Assembly (NCBI RefSeq): GCF_029867415.1
Contig: NW_026705298.1
Location: forward strand, 186,001 to 250,000
Origin: Vicia villosa
Taxonomy: Eukaryota > Streptophyta > Magnoliopsida > Fabales > Fabaceae
DNA: 64,000 bases
Reading direction: 5' to 3'
Under the pieces are notes generated by a model that made no database searches, was not told where the DNA came from, and saw only the letters and a list, made by a program, of their open reading frames with translations. Of this stretch, positions 22,934-35,083 are shown one piece after another. Position 1 is the first letter of the stretch. The number at the start of each line of letters is the position of its first letter. The position numbers and the translations under genes are program-made.

Positions 22934-25900
22934 TCATTCTGGGCATAAATCCATACTGATATTCTTCAGAATGAACTTAAACCTATCTTCAGCAAGGGGT
23001 TTTGTAAAGATATCAGTCCATTGATGGTCTGTATCAACAAAGTTCAAAGATAGAACACCCTTCTGAACATAGTCCCTAATGAAATGATGTTTAATATCAA
23101 TATGTTTAGCTTTGGAATGCAAGATTGGATTCTTAGATAAACAGATAGCAGAAGTATTATCACAGAAGATAGGAATGTTACTCTCATATATCTGATAATC
23201 TTCTAGTTGACTCTTCATCCAGAGCATCTGTGTACTACATCCAGCAGCAGCAACATATTTTGCTTCTGTTATAGAGAGGGCAATGGTAGCTTGCTTCTTA
23301 CTGTACCAGGAGATCAGATGACTTCCAAGAAATTGACAACTTCCAGAAGTACTCTTTCTTTCAATTCTATCTCCAGCGTAATCAGCATCACAGAATCCTA
23401 CTAAGTTGTATTCTTTAGATCTTTTGTAGACTAAACAAACATTAGTAGTACCTTTCAGATACCTCGGAATTCTCTTAACAACTGTTAAGTGAGATTCTCT
23501 AGGATCTGATTGGAATCTTGCACACAGAAAAACACTGAATAAAATATCAGGTCTAGAAGCAGTGAGATATAAAAGAGATCCAATCATACCTCTGTACAAC
23601 TTCAGATCTACCTTCTTACTTACCTCATCCTTACCTAGGACACACGTTGGATGCATAGGAGTTTTGGCTTTTTGCTTTCAGAAAGATTAAACTTCTTCAG
23701 AAGTTCTTTCACATACTTGGTTTGATGAACATATGTTCCATCAGAAGTTTGATTGATTTGAATCCCAAGAAAGTACTTGAGTTCTCCCATCATGCTCATC
23801 TCAAACTCAGCCTGCATAGACTTAGCAAACTCCTTTCCAAGTGTAGCATTAGAGGTTCCAAAGATAATATCATCAACATAAATTTGACAAATTAAACTAT
23901 CTTTCTTAAAGGTTTTACAAAAGAGAGTAGTATCCACTTGTCCTCTAGTGAAACCATTATTCAGAAGGAAAGAACTCAATCTTTCATACCAAGCTCTAGG
24001 AGCTTGCTTCAATCCATATAATGATTTCTTTAATTTGAAAACATGTTCTGGGGACTTTGAGTCTTCAAAACCAGGAGGTTGGTGGACATACACTTCCTCT
24101 TCTATATAACCATTTAAGAAATCACTCTTAACATCCATCTGATATAGAGTGATGTTATGTTGTGTGGCAAAAGAAATCAATAAGCGAATAGATTCTAACC
24201 TGGGCACTGGTGTAAAGGTTTCTGTATAGTCAATCCCTTCTTGCTAACTATAGCCCTGAGCAACCAGTCTGCCTTTGTTTCTTACAACTTCTCCTTTTTC
24301 GCTTAGCTTGTTTCTGAAGACCCACTTGGTTCCAATGATGTTGAATCCTTTTGGTCTAGGAACAAGATCCCATACATCATTCCTTGTAAACTGATTAAGT
24401 TCTTCTTGCATGGCAATTATCCAGTCTGCATCTTCTAGAGCTTGATCAACAGAAGTTGACTCGATCAGAGAAACAAGACCTAATTGACCTTCTACATTGT
24501 TCTTAAGGAATGATCTGGTTCTGATAGGATCTTCTTTCTTTCCAAGAATGACATCTTCTGAGTGAGCAGAGGTGAGTCTGGAAGATCTTCTGATAGTTGG
24601 TTCTTCAAAAATTCTGAGATTCTCTAAAGAAGCAGCAACTTGATCTGCTGATCCTTTGCTTCTAGGTTCTTCAGCTTCTGAGTCGCAAACTTCAATATTT
24701 GCAAAATTCTCAAACTGCTTTGGATTTTCAAGACCAAGCTTATCATCAAATCTGATGTTAATTGATTCTTCAACAATCAATGTTTCAGTATTGTATACTC
24801 TGTAGCCTTTTGAGCGTTCAGAATATCCAAGAAGGAAACATTTTTGTGCCTTAGAATCAAACTTACTCAGATGATCCTTAGTGTTCATAATATAGCAAAT
24901 GCATCCAAAAGGATGAAAATATGAAATGTTGGGCTTTCTATTCTTCCACAATTCATAGGGAGTCTTACTAAGAATAGGTCTTATAGAGATTCTATTCTGA
25001 ATATAACACGTAGTATTTATTGCTTCTGCCCAAAAGTGCTTAGCCATATTTGTCTCGTTGATCATGGTTCTGGCCATTTCTTGTAGAGTCCTATTCTTTC
25101 GCTCTACAACTCCATTTTGCTGTGGAGTTCTTGGGCAAGAGAAATCATGGGAAATACCATTTTCTTTGAAATAAATCTCAAAGAATCTGTTCTCAAATTC
25201 GCCACCATGATCACTTCTGACCTTTCTGATTTTACATTCTTTCTCAAATTGAATCTGAGTGCAGAAGTCAAAGAACACTGAATGAGACTCATCCTTGTGT
25301 TTCAAGAACTTTACCCATGTCCAGCGACTATAGTCATCTACGATGACTAATCCATATTTCTTACCTCTGACAGATGCTGTTTTGACTGGGCCAAACAGAT
25401 CAATGTGCAGAAGTTCTAGCGGCCTAGAGGAAGAAACAACATTCTTAGACTTGAATGCAGGTTTGGAGAACTTTCCCTTCTGACATGCTTCGCAAAGAGA
25501 ATCTGATTTATATTTCAGATTTGGGAGTCCTCTGACCAGATTTAGTTTGTTAATCTGAGAGATCTTTCTTAAAGTAGCATGGCCTAATCTTCTGTGCCAG
25601 ACCCATTGCTCTTTGCTAACAGACATAAGACAAGTTACCTTCTGATTCTTAAGATCTTGAACATTAATCTTGTAAATGTTGTTCTTTCTCTTGCCTGTAA
25701 ATAGGATTGAGCCATCCTTCTGACTTACAGCCTTGTAAGACTTTTTATTGAAGATTATGTCATAACCAGTGTCACTTAATTGACTTATGGACAATAAGTT
25801 ATGAGTTAATCCTTCTACAAGAAGTACATTAGATATGGAAGGAGAGTTACCAGTACTTATGGTTCCAGAGCCAATAATCTTGCCCTTTTGATCTCCTCCA

Positions 25901-26445
25901 AACTTAACTTCTCCAGTGGACTTAAGCACAGGTCTTGGAACATAGACCTTCTTCCCGTCATGTGCCGCGAGCACCCAGAGTCCAGGTACCATGACATGCT
26001 TTGCTTTTTCTTCTTTGCTTCCATGGATATCCGCAACAGAAATTATCTTCTCCTTAGGTACCCACATTTTCTTGGGTCATTTCTTGTTATTTTTCCTCAA
26101 GTTCTGATTGAACTTGGGTTTAGAATGATAATTAACAGGAGGTACAGCATGATATTCCTTAGGTTGAGCAACATGATATTTTCTAGGTTGTGTCACATGC
26201 TTCTTAGTGTGTGTAATGTGAAAGCTTTTAGCATGTGATGTGAGCCTAATATCATGGGAGTGGCCATACTTGAACTGATCATACAATGGCTTGTATGTGA
26301 TTTTCATATCATCTACAGGTTCAAGTTTGTATGGGGTATCACCCTCATAACCTATGCCAACTCTCTTGTTTCCAGAAACAGTATATATCATAGAAGCAAG
26401 ATGACTTCTACCAATACTTCTAGATAAGAATTTCCTGAAACTCAA
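22934..26445 (-). pseudogene. Element A pol: protease, integrase, reverse transcriptase, RNase H (broken)
   Basis: Minus-strand open segments follow the Ty1/copia order. From 26067 to 24244 come the protease region, GAG-pre-integrase (WHRRLGHATLRKI), integrase core (LLHIDLFGPV, DDYSRWTW, PQQNGVVERKNRT) and the RT start (TKWVFRNKLSE). From 24207 to 23635 is RT with KSLYGLKQAPRAWYERL and the catalytic YVDD. From 23656 to 22934 is RNase H with CDADYAGD, ALSITEAKYVAAA and KHIDIKHHFIRD. Breaks are a stop at 24244-24246 (TAG in place of a likely Gln codon), a one-base loss near 23660 between RT and RNase H, and stops at 26077 and 26455. The protease DSG motif lies out of frame. This copy cannot make a working polyprotein. 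Confidence 0.92.
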
Positions 26446-26454
26446 GTCATATTC

Positions 26455-27849
26455 TTAAAGAATATTGTTCAAGCTTGGAATAGATTTTTCTGAACCAGAA
26501 GATGACTCAGTATCTTTGGATAGTTTTAAAACTTTTTCTTTAAGTTCAGAATTTTCCAATTCAAGCTTCTTAGTTTCAGATACAAAGAGCTTTCTCAGCT
26601 TTTTGTACTTGATACTAAGCTTAGCCTTGATTTCAAGAATTTCAGCTAAACTGGAAGCTAGCTCATCTCTAGATAGATCAGAAAATACCTCTTTAGAGTC
26701 AGAGTCTGATTCTGATGTAGATTCTGCTTCATCATCCACAGTAGCCATCAGCGCAATGTTAGCCTGCTCGCCCTCAGAGTCTGATTCTGATTATGATGAA
26801 TCTGAATCATCCCAAGTTGCCATGAGACCTTTCTTCTTATGAAACTTCTTTTTGGGCTTCTCCTTCTGAAGCTTTGGACACTCACTCTTGTAGTGACCTG
26901 GCTCATTGCATTCAAAGCACGTGACCTTCTTCTTGTCATTTCTTCTGCTTCCAGAAGATTCTCCTCTTTCAGGATTTTTAGAACTTCCGAAGTTCTTGAA
27001 CTTCCTTTGCTTACTCTTCCAGAGTTGGTTTACCCTTCTGGAGATCATGGACAGTTCATCTTCTTCTTCTTCTGATTCTTCAGAATCTTCTTCTTCTGCC
27101 TGAAATGCGTTAGTACATTTTTTATAATTAGATTTTAACGCAATAGACTTACCTTTCTTCTGAGGTTCATTAGCATCTAGCTCAATTTCATGACTCCTCA
27201 TAGCACTGATCAACTCTTCAAGAGAGACTTCATTCAGGTTCTTGGCAATTTTGAATGCAGTCACCATAGGACCCCATCTTCTTGGCAAGCTTCTGATGAT
27301 CTTCTTGACGTGATCAGCCTTTGTGTATCCCTTGTCAAGAACTCTTAATCCAGCAGTTAGAGTTTGAAATCTTGAGAACATTGTTTCAATGTTTTCATCA
27401 TCCTCCATCTTGAAGGCTTCATATTTCTGGATCAAGGCAAGAGCTTTGGTCTCCTTGACTTGGGCGTTTCCTTCATGAGTCATTTTCAATGATTCATATA
27501 TGTCATGGGCAGTATCCCTATTAGATATCTTCTCATATTCAGCATGAGAGATAGCATTTAGCAAAACAGTCCTTGACTTGTGATGATTTTTGAATTGCTT
27601 CTTTTGATCATCACTTATTTCTTGTCTTGTCAGCTTTACTCCACTAGCTTTCACAGGATGTTTGTAACCATCCACCAGAAGATCCCATAAGTCACCATCT
27701 AAACCAAGAAAGTAATTTCCGAGTCTATCTTTCCAATATTCAAAGTTTTCACCGTCGAATACTGGTAGTCTAGTGTAGCCATTGTTTCCATTTCCATTGT
27801 TTTGCTCAGCAGAGCCAGATGTAGATGTAGGTGTTGGAGTATCAACCAT
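26455..27849 (-). pseudogene. Element A gag with intact zinc knuckle and one in-frame stop
   Basis: The start is taken at 27849 (MVDTPTPTSTSG); the open frame extends 34 codons upstream into the primer-site/LTR region, which cannot be gag. The gag core is followed by an acidic Glu/Ser stretch and an intact CCHC knuckle, CFECNEPGHYKSEC. A single TAA at 26791-26793 falls inside a Ser/Asp-rich stretch and the same frame continues to 26455 with a coiled-coil-like Leu/Lys segment. Length and acidic tail fit SIRE-lineage gag. One nonsense change separates this from an open gag. Confidence 0.9.
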
Positions 27850-27919
27850 CTTGACTAAATGTTTTTCTCTTCCTGAATCTTTTCTAAACACGGTTAAGTG
27901 CTTGCACCTTAGAACCGAC

Positions 27920-27931
27920 GCTCTGATGCCA
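27920..27931 (-). other. Primer binding site of element A (initiator tRNA-Met)
   Basis: The minus strand reads TGGCATCAGAGC two bases inside the 5' LTR, against TGGTATCAGAGC complementary to initiator tRNA-Met, one mismatch. This is the usual primer of plant Ty1/copia elements and fixes the minus orientation. Confidence 0.85.
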
Positions 27932-27933
27932 AT

Positions 27934-28996
27934 TGAAGGATAGAAAAACATTTAGAAAGGGGGGTTTGAATAAGTGTAACTTTAAAAACTCTTAAGATAA
28001 AAAAGCAATTGCACAATGATTTTTATCCTGGTTCGTTGTTAATGAAACTACTTCAGTCCACCCCCTTGGAGTGATTTACCTCACCTGAGGATTAAATCCA
28101 CTAATCAACCTTGATTACAATGGTTTTCCACTTAGATACCTTCTAAGTCTTCTAGAGTATTCTGATCACACCTTGATCACTCTAGGAACCTTTACAAATT
28201 AATGTAAACAAATTCTTACTATTACAATGCTTCTTAATAAGCTATAATCACATCTGTGATATTTCTCTTAAGTTCTAAGCTTAATTCTCACTATGATATT
28301 ACAAAAGTAATGTGAGGTTGAAGATGAAGTTTGAGAGCTTTTGAATTTGACAGCGTTTCAGTATTTTTGCACAAGAGTCGTGTATTCAGCTTCTCATCAG
28401 AACTTCTATTTATAGGCGTTTTGAGAAGATGACCGTTGGGAGCATTTAATGCGTTGCGTGATCCGTACAGCTTTGCATTTAATGTTTCACTCTTTTGTCA
28501 ACTACCTCGAGCCTTGCTTTTCCTGCTTTAACTGACTTTGCCTTTAATAGCTTCTAACGTTCCTTTTGTCAGTCAGCATAGCCTGCCATCTTGTACTTGC
28601 TTCTGATCTGATCTTTGTAGATACAACGTTTGAATATCGGAGTCATTCAGCTTGGTGCAGAACATCTTCTTGTCTTCTAACTTTGAAGTGCTTCTAGCGT
28701 GATACTATAAGAACTTCAGTGCTTCTGCTTCTGAACTCAAGTTCTTCTAATGCTTCAATAGACCATGTTCTGATTCTGCTTGACCATCTTCAGATGTCTT
28801 GCGAGAGCATGTTCTGATGTTGCATACTTGAACCTTCTGAGTCAGTGCTTCTTGCGCTGAATTGTGCATACTCTTTATATATTTCCTGAAATGGAAAATG
28901 CATAGGATTAGAGTACCACATTGTCTTCTACAAAATTCACATACATTGTTATCATCAAAACTAAGAATATTGATCAGAACAATTCTTGTTCTAACA
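27934..28996 (-). repeat. 5' LTR of element A (1063 bp)
   Basis: It begins TGAAGGATAG and ends TTCTAACA, and is bordered by the primer site on one side and target duplication CACTT on the other. It is the uninterrupted reference for the split 3' LTR at 13006-15376. Confidence 0.9.
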
Positions 28997-29200
28997 CACT
29001 TGACCTCTTTATCCTCTCATTTATTGTTTTGATCCTCTACATCGATATTCTAAAAAATAAAGTGAGCAAGATACATAAAGCTTTCCACAGCCTCTAATCT
29101 TTTGACCTGCCAAGAAAGTGACTCAGAACGGTTAGAGGTTGTTACAGGGTAACAGGAAATTCGTAACAGCTATAACTTCTAGTCACACCTTTGGTAGTTA

Positions 29201-30630
29201 GTGTGCCAAATTGTAGTTATTTTTGTGTATAGTTTTGCGGCACTTATCTTCTCTTTTTCCTCAATTTAGACGAGTTTTAGTGTATATTACATAAATATGC
29301 AGCTTTTGTGTTTAATCGAGTCTTTGATTCATATATGTACCGACTAATAGTTTTTCATTCATTTTGTAGGTATTTGAGCATTTAGTGAAGCATTTAGTAA
29401 TAAAGCTTCAAGGGTGCATCTTTTGATCAATAAAAGAGTAACCATTAGAAGTTGCAATTGAAGAAGTAAAAAGTTGCAGACTGGTGTGAGTCTCCCAGCG
29501 GAGCAATTGGCTCGTCGGGCGAGCAAGGAAAATAAATGTCAAGTTTCTGCCTTGGTCGCCTCATAGTCGCCGGGCGGAAGAAGAAGGAGTCGTCGGGCGA
29601 AGCATTTCGTTCACCGGGCGAAAGAAGATATTTTGCCAGCTTATTGGGGTGGCAGAGGCTGTGTGGCTGGGAATAAAGGTTTCGCCGGGCGGAGCAATTG
29701 GGTCTCCGGGCGAAAGTCGCGTATCAGAATTTGTATATAGTTTCATTTTAGAATATTTTAGGTTTTGTGTGGTTGGTTTTGGGGATTTTTGTGCTCCCAT
29801 GCCAATTCCACCCATTTTTCTCTAGGATTAGCTTAGATAACACCTTTGGATCGTGCATTTGGTGATTCGGAGGTGGATTGCTCATCAATCAGCGCTGACA
29901 AATCAGAAGATTTGTGGTTTTATCTCTATTTCTCTCTATGTATTTCTCTTAGTTGGGTTTTGTATATATATTTACTTTAAACTCGTGTATATTTGTTGCC
30001 CATGGCATTATATAAAGCTTTCTTTACAAATCTTTGTTGATTGTTGTCTTAGATTTTTGCTCTGTGCTAGGGATTTGGGTTGTTTTAGAGATAGAATTCT
30101 TGAATCCTTATCTAGGATGATTATCTGTTAGTTTCTGGATTTTAGAGATAGATTTATAGCTAACAATCTTTATGGGTGTCAAAGCTTAATGCTTTCGTGT
30201 TAGTTGTGTCGGTTGAGAGATCGTCGAAACGATTGATATGGATGTCTGCTGTGTTGTTGAGGTGTGCTGAGAGATCGTCGCCGAGATGATATAGTAGTTC
30301 TCTCTACTTTGGGTTAGAAATGACTTAGAGTGTGAGTGATGTCGGATGACATTGACGAGTATTGTAGGTTGAGTGTAACTGGTTGATAAGTTTAAGTTTG
30401 TGAGAAGTAGATTATATACCAGGCTTGATAAGTCTCTTCTTTATGAAAAATTAATTCTTTTTACGTTGATATTTACTTTTCCATTTTTATGCTTTAACCA
30501 ATTAAAACCAAACTCATAACTGTGGAAACTGTTGAACGGCAGTTCGATATCACTAATCTCTATAGACACGGTAATTTCCCGGATAAATACTTCCAAATCT
30601 TTTGTTGCTTGCCGCTTTACCGCTTCAACA
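29201..30630 (+). mobile_element. Solo LTR D, B-related gypsy family, target duplication GTTAG
   Basis: It starts TGTGCCAAATTG and ends CGCTTCAACA, with GTTAG at 29196-29200 and 30631-30635. Its ends match the reverse complement of LTR B: the GGCACTTATC-type block at the left, and the TTCCCGGATAA and TTGCTTGCC blocks near the right. It is therefore a family relative in the opposite orientation. No internal sequence remains, so it is a solo LTR. In the place where B has CCGCTTAGCGG motifs it carries CGTCGGGCGA and CGCCGGGCGG variants (about 29490-29715). Confidence 0.85.
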
Positions 30631-30679
30631 GTTAGTTGTAAGAGTTGGTCATATTCCAATTCAACAATCTCCACCTTGG

Positions 30680-33610
30680 ATTAGAGGCCTCCCCCGGCTT
30701 CACAGACTTCAGAATGCATCCCGAACTCATACCACTAGTCTGATGCGTACAATCAACTAGCCTCAATCTTGAGCAGTCTCAAGCATAGCCTAAATTTTCC
30801 AAAGGACACCACCTTATTCATGAAATGTGAAACATTTACATATGTGTACAACAATTCAATTTTTACTTTTCTGTTTTTAATGATGTCTCGGATCCAATAC
30901 ATCCTCGTGTCAATATGCTTAGTTGTTTGAAGTAAGCATGATTCTTACTGAGATGAATTGCACTCTGATTACCACAAAATATGCTAACAGAGATTTGTGA
31001 GATTTTGAACTCCTCAATCATTCCTATAACCCACATAGCTTACTTCATAGCTTTAGTCACACCTATAAACTCGACTTCTATGGTCGACAAAGCCACCGCA
31101 CTCTATAATGAGGCTTTCCAACTAATTGAATTCTCAAATAAGGTAAATGCAAACCCGACTATAGATCTCCTCCGATCTCTGTCCCCGACAAAAATTGCAT
31201 CAACATATCCAAGAAATCCACCTCGCCCCTGATCTTCCTAGTTGAACCTCGAGCCTATATTCTCAATAGCCTTTAGATATCTAAAGAGATACTTCACTTC
31301 TTGCTAGTGTTAATACCCCGGATTTCCCATATATTGGCCTACCAAGTTGACTGCTTTTTCTAAATCCATCCTTGATAAGATCATGGCATACATGAGGCTT
31401 TATACCGTGTTTTCGTACGGTATAACTCGAGCTTTTTCCCGGTCTTGTTCATTCTTTGGACAGTCTTCGGCGATAGATTAAAGTGATATTATATTTGTAT
31501 ATTGCTTGGCTTCAAGTTCTCCATACTAAAAATTTTTATTATGTGTTTTATATACCCACTTTGGGTTATGGTAATGATCAAATTAGCTAGGTCCCTTGTT
31601 ATCTCCATGCCAAGAATTTTTCTTACATTTCAAAGGTCCCTTATGATCAAATTAGCTAGGTCTCTTTGCAATAAGCATATCATCTACATAGAGCAACAAG
31701 TAGGTGTACACGCCATTTTTCAATATCTTGAAGTAAACACAATTGTCATATCTTCTTGAAGTAGTTGTACTCTTTTTCTAGAATGAAACCATCAAACCTT
31801 TTATACCACTGCCTTGGTGATTGCTTAAGGTCATATATGGACCTTGTCAACAAGCACACATGGTATTATTTCCTCTTCTTTTTTAAACCTTCCAGTTGTC
31901 TCATCAGAATCCTTTCTTCAAGATTACCATGAAAAAATGTCGTCTTCACATCCATTTGTTTCAAACATAAACCAAATTTTGGCACCATGGATAAGACAAT
32001 TCTTATCGAGTTGTGCTGGAGAGAAGATTTCATTGAAGTCTACCCCCTTTCAATTTGAGGGGATCCTTTCACTACTAACCTTTCCTTGTACCAAGAAATT
32101 TCCTAGTCAGTATTTCCTTCATTCCTTTTAAAGATCCACCTGTATCCCACAAGTCGGGCTTTCTTTGGCTTTGGTACCAGCTCTAATGTATGATTTTTAT
32201 GCAAGGATCCATCTCCTCTTCCATGTCAAGTTGCTATTCCTTATGGTTTTTCAAGTGAACTTCTTTATACGTCTTCTGGTCTTCACTTGTGAAAGACAAC
32301 GCGAACAATAGAGCGTATGCAGTTAGTTTTTCCTAACCATACCAAGATGGAGGTAAGATGACCCTTTACTCTTTATCTAGGCTTAGCATGTAATCATCTT
32401 TAGAGTCATTACTAGAGTCTTCTTTGTTTTCATGAATGGACTAATCAATTTCCAGCCTCAATCCGGCTCCACCTGAGTTGAGCTTCTCCTCAACCTAGGT
32501 TGATCCTATCATTAGACCATCTTTAGTTTTCTCCTCTGATCCCATCTTCTCCTTTGAATCCTTTCTGTATACCATCCAGCCTTTATTGAATTTCACATAC
32601 CTACTTATGATACACTTCTTAAGGTCCTTGGGTCACATTCTGTATACCTTCACCCCGTCTAGATATCTTAGAAATATCCCCTCCTTGGAACGAGGTTCGA
32701 GCTTACTTTGGTTAACATGTAATAAGTCAGGCACCCGAATACACGAAGATTTATGTAGTTAATCGACTTATCATTCCACCTTTCTTGAGTTGTCTTGCAC
32801 TTGATGATTATGGATGTGCTTCTGTTAATGAGATAACATGTAGTGTGCAATGCCTAAACCCATAACTTATTGGAAAAATTAGGGTTTAAGAGCATAAAAA
32901 TATACCCTCTCTAATAAATTTTGGTTCAACCGTTCTATAAGTCCATTTTGTTGTGGCGTTCCCCTGACCATCCTATTTATCTCAATGTCATGCTTCCTAC
33001 CATACTCATCGAACTCGGCATTGCAGAACTCCAACTCGTTATTGGTCCTTAACATCTTGAATTTTAGACCACAATGATTTTCAACCTAGACCTTCCATTC
33101 AATAAACTCCTTAAATGCATCGTCCTTATTCTTCAGTAGACACACCCAGACTTTCATATTGTAGTCATTAATTAATGATATAAAGTACCTATTCCCGCCA
33201 TAAGATGGAACCCGAGATGGCCCCGCAAATATGAGTGTATGTAATCAAGCTTGTTCTTGTTTTTGTGAAAACTGGTCGCAAAATTGACTTTAGTTTGTTT
33301 CCTAATCACACACTGCTTGCAGAAATCTAGATCTTCAATCTTGTTCACACCAAGCAGACCTTGCTTCCATAACTCCTTGAGACCAGACCACGGTTACTAA
33401 TGTGACCCAAGATCTTATGCCACAAGCTTCATGGTCCTTGGTAGACCTTTGTCACTGTGTTCACTTCCCTGATTATCGTGATCCCTTTTAAAACCGACGA
33501 CCAGATATCCTTTCAGTATATTCAATATTGAGTTATGTTCCCTACATGTGATATGTGCATCCTGAAGTCAATACCCAGTCCATGCTAACCTATGTGTTGG
33601 ACATCGCCAA
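30680..33610 (-). pseudogene. Element C pol remains (integrase, RT, RNase H), heavily decayed
   Basis: On the minus strand, fragments of copia pol follow gag in order. The integrase C-terminal block at 32668-32850 has CYLINRSTS and LRVFGCLTYY. The RT catalytic site reads LLLYVDDM at about 31676-31699. RNase H traces appear at about 30900-31160. Frameshifts and stops occur throughout, and no long frame remains. The order, and the copia polypurine tract at about 30668-30678, agree with element C. Confidence 0.8.
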
Positions 33611-33616
33611 AATTTT

Positions 33617-34406
33617 CTAAATTTTGTACCCGTCAGACGCCATAGACACATCGTTGCTCCATTCTCTTACCTTTTTGTTCTTGGTAAGACAATTCCTCTT
33701 GAAATGTCCTTCTTTATGGGAACTAAAGCATTTTAACTCAGGTTGATTGCTCATGGGTATAAACCTTGACTTCTCTTTCCCTTTCCACTCCCTATTCAAA
33801 CTTTTTCCGCTGACATTAAGGTTTTCCCTGACCTCCATTTCCTTGGAACCGACCTTTTTTCATCAATTATTTGGCCATTAAGGTTGTCTGAGCCCCCTCA
33901 AGAGATATAGACTTTCTTCCATATATCAGAGTATTTGCACGAGTATCATAAGAGCTAGTAAGAAACTGGATCAATAGCCATGCTTGATCCTCATCCAATT
34001 TAATTTCTATATTCTCCAAATCGGGAATAAGCCTATTAAATTCATCAAGGTGTTCTTCTATTAATGTCTCTGGTTGCATCTTTAATGTATAGAGACTTTT
34101 CTTTAGATATAACCGATTTTCCAAAGTCTTGGTCACATACACGATTTCGAGCTTCAACCATAGTCCAACAAATTTTTTCTCCTTTAAAACTTCACATAAC
34201 ACCTTTTCCCCCAAACTCATAATGACCGTACTGTGAACTCGACTTAGGATTCCTTGTTTCTCCTGCTCACTGAGCGAGACTGGAAGTTTTGCTTCACTTT
34301 CTAGTGCGTCGTCCAATTCTTGATGCATAAGCAACGCCCGCATCTTTACACGCCACAATGAAAAATCATATTTGCCATTGAACTTCTCCACTTTGAACTT
34401 CACCAT
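33617..34406 (-). pseudogene. Element C gag, broken, zinc knuckle missing one Cys
   Basis: The frame 34406-33867 (179 residues, from MVKFKVEKFNGKYDFSLW) is a typical Tnt1-like copia gag N-terminal region. The frame 33838-33617 holds the knuckle as CFSSHKEGHFKRNC, where the second Cys of CX2CX4HX4C is Ser. A frame change near 33850 separates the two pieces. gag lies just inside the degenerate tRNA-Met primer site and 5' LTR. Confidence 0.85.
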
Positions 34407-34556
34407 AACTAACTCTGATTCAATTTGCGCTGACTCTCGATTGAATCACCTCTACGAATGCTTATATGATTTACCTCCTGATCAATCACCTTTTCTTCTT
34501 CTATTAGACTTCTCTCCCTGGATCGTAACCAACTGGAGCTCTAGTGCCAATAATTA

Positions 34557-35083
34557 TGGCTTCTTAGTGCAGCGGAAACAAACACCAAATCAATTGAAGC
34601 AGGAAATTTCTAGACATGCAAACACAGATAATAGAATATAACGCAAGAACGATCAAGAACGCTAAATAACACAACAAACACTTTGGTAAACTTGTTCGGA
34701 GAGAAAACTCCTACTATGGACAGACTCCTCTAAAATGGAGGTGATCTGAGATATGCAATTACAAAATAATATGAAGGTACAACAATGGAGAATCACCTCT
34801 CCCTCACACTATCCTTTCACCTGTATTTATCCCAAAACAAGCCTACAGTCACTTGACCTCTTTTTCCTCTAATCAATTGTTTCAATCCTCTATATCTATA
34901 CTCTAAGAAATAGAGTGAGCATGATATATAAAGTTTTCCATAACCTCTAACCTTCTGACCTGCCAAGCAAATGACTTAGAACAATTAGAGGTTGTTATAC
35001 AGTAACACAAAATCCGCAAAAATTTTAACTTTCGGTGACACCTTCGATAGCCAATTGCACGACTCGGTCATAATCCAATTCAA
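34557..35083 (-). repeat. 5' LTR of element C (527 bp, uninterrupted)
   Basis: It begins TGGCTTCTTAGTGCAGCGG and runs to CCAATTCA near 35082. It is collinear with the four pieces of the left LTR and shows the empty target sites of CACTA-1 (GGTACAACAATG) and element A (CAGTCACTTGACC). The exact right edge is uncertain by a few bases. Confidence 0.82.

Larger units (their letters stand above)
13006..28996 (-). mobile_element. Ty1/copia element A, SIRE/Maximus-like, with extra downstream ORF; target duplication CACTT
   Basis: The element begins TGAATGATAG and ends GTTCTAACA, is flanked by CACTT on both sides (13001-13005 and 28997-29001), and lies inside the left LTR of element C. Minus-strand order is 5' LTR 27934-28996, initiator tRNA-Met primer site, gag, protease, integrase, RT, RNase H, a spacer, a long env-position ORF, polypurine tract and 3' LTR. 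The 3' LTR and adjacent sequence are enlarged by gypsy element B and a duplication. Without those, the element is about 11 kb, usual for SIRE-lineage elements. Several stops, frameshifts and a scrambled protease site make this copy non-autonomous. Confidence 0.9.
8919..35083 (-). mobile_element. Old Ty1/copia element C, split by nested insertions
   Basis: The right LTR (5' LTR for minus transcription) is contiguous at 34557-35083. The left LTR survives as four collinear pieces: 8919-9140, 12927-13005, 28997-29200 and 30631-30666. Each break coincides with another element flanked by a target duplication: GGT for CACTA-1, CACTT for SIRE-like A, GTTAG for solo LTR D. The pieces sum to about 530 bases, matching the intact LTR. 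Next to the right LTR is a degenerate initiator tRNA-Met primer site (about 34537-34549). Next to the left LTR, the minus strand reads AAGGTGGAGA, a copia-type polypurine tract (about 30668-30678). The LTRs differ at many sites, so the insertion is old. I could not identify a clean outer target duplication. Confidence 0.85.
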
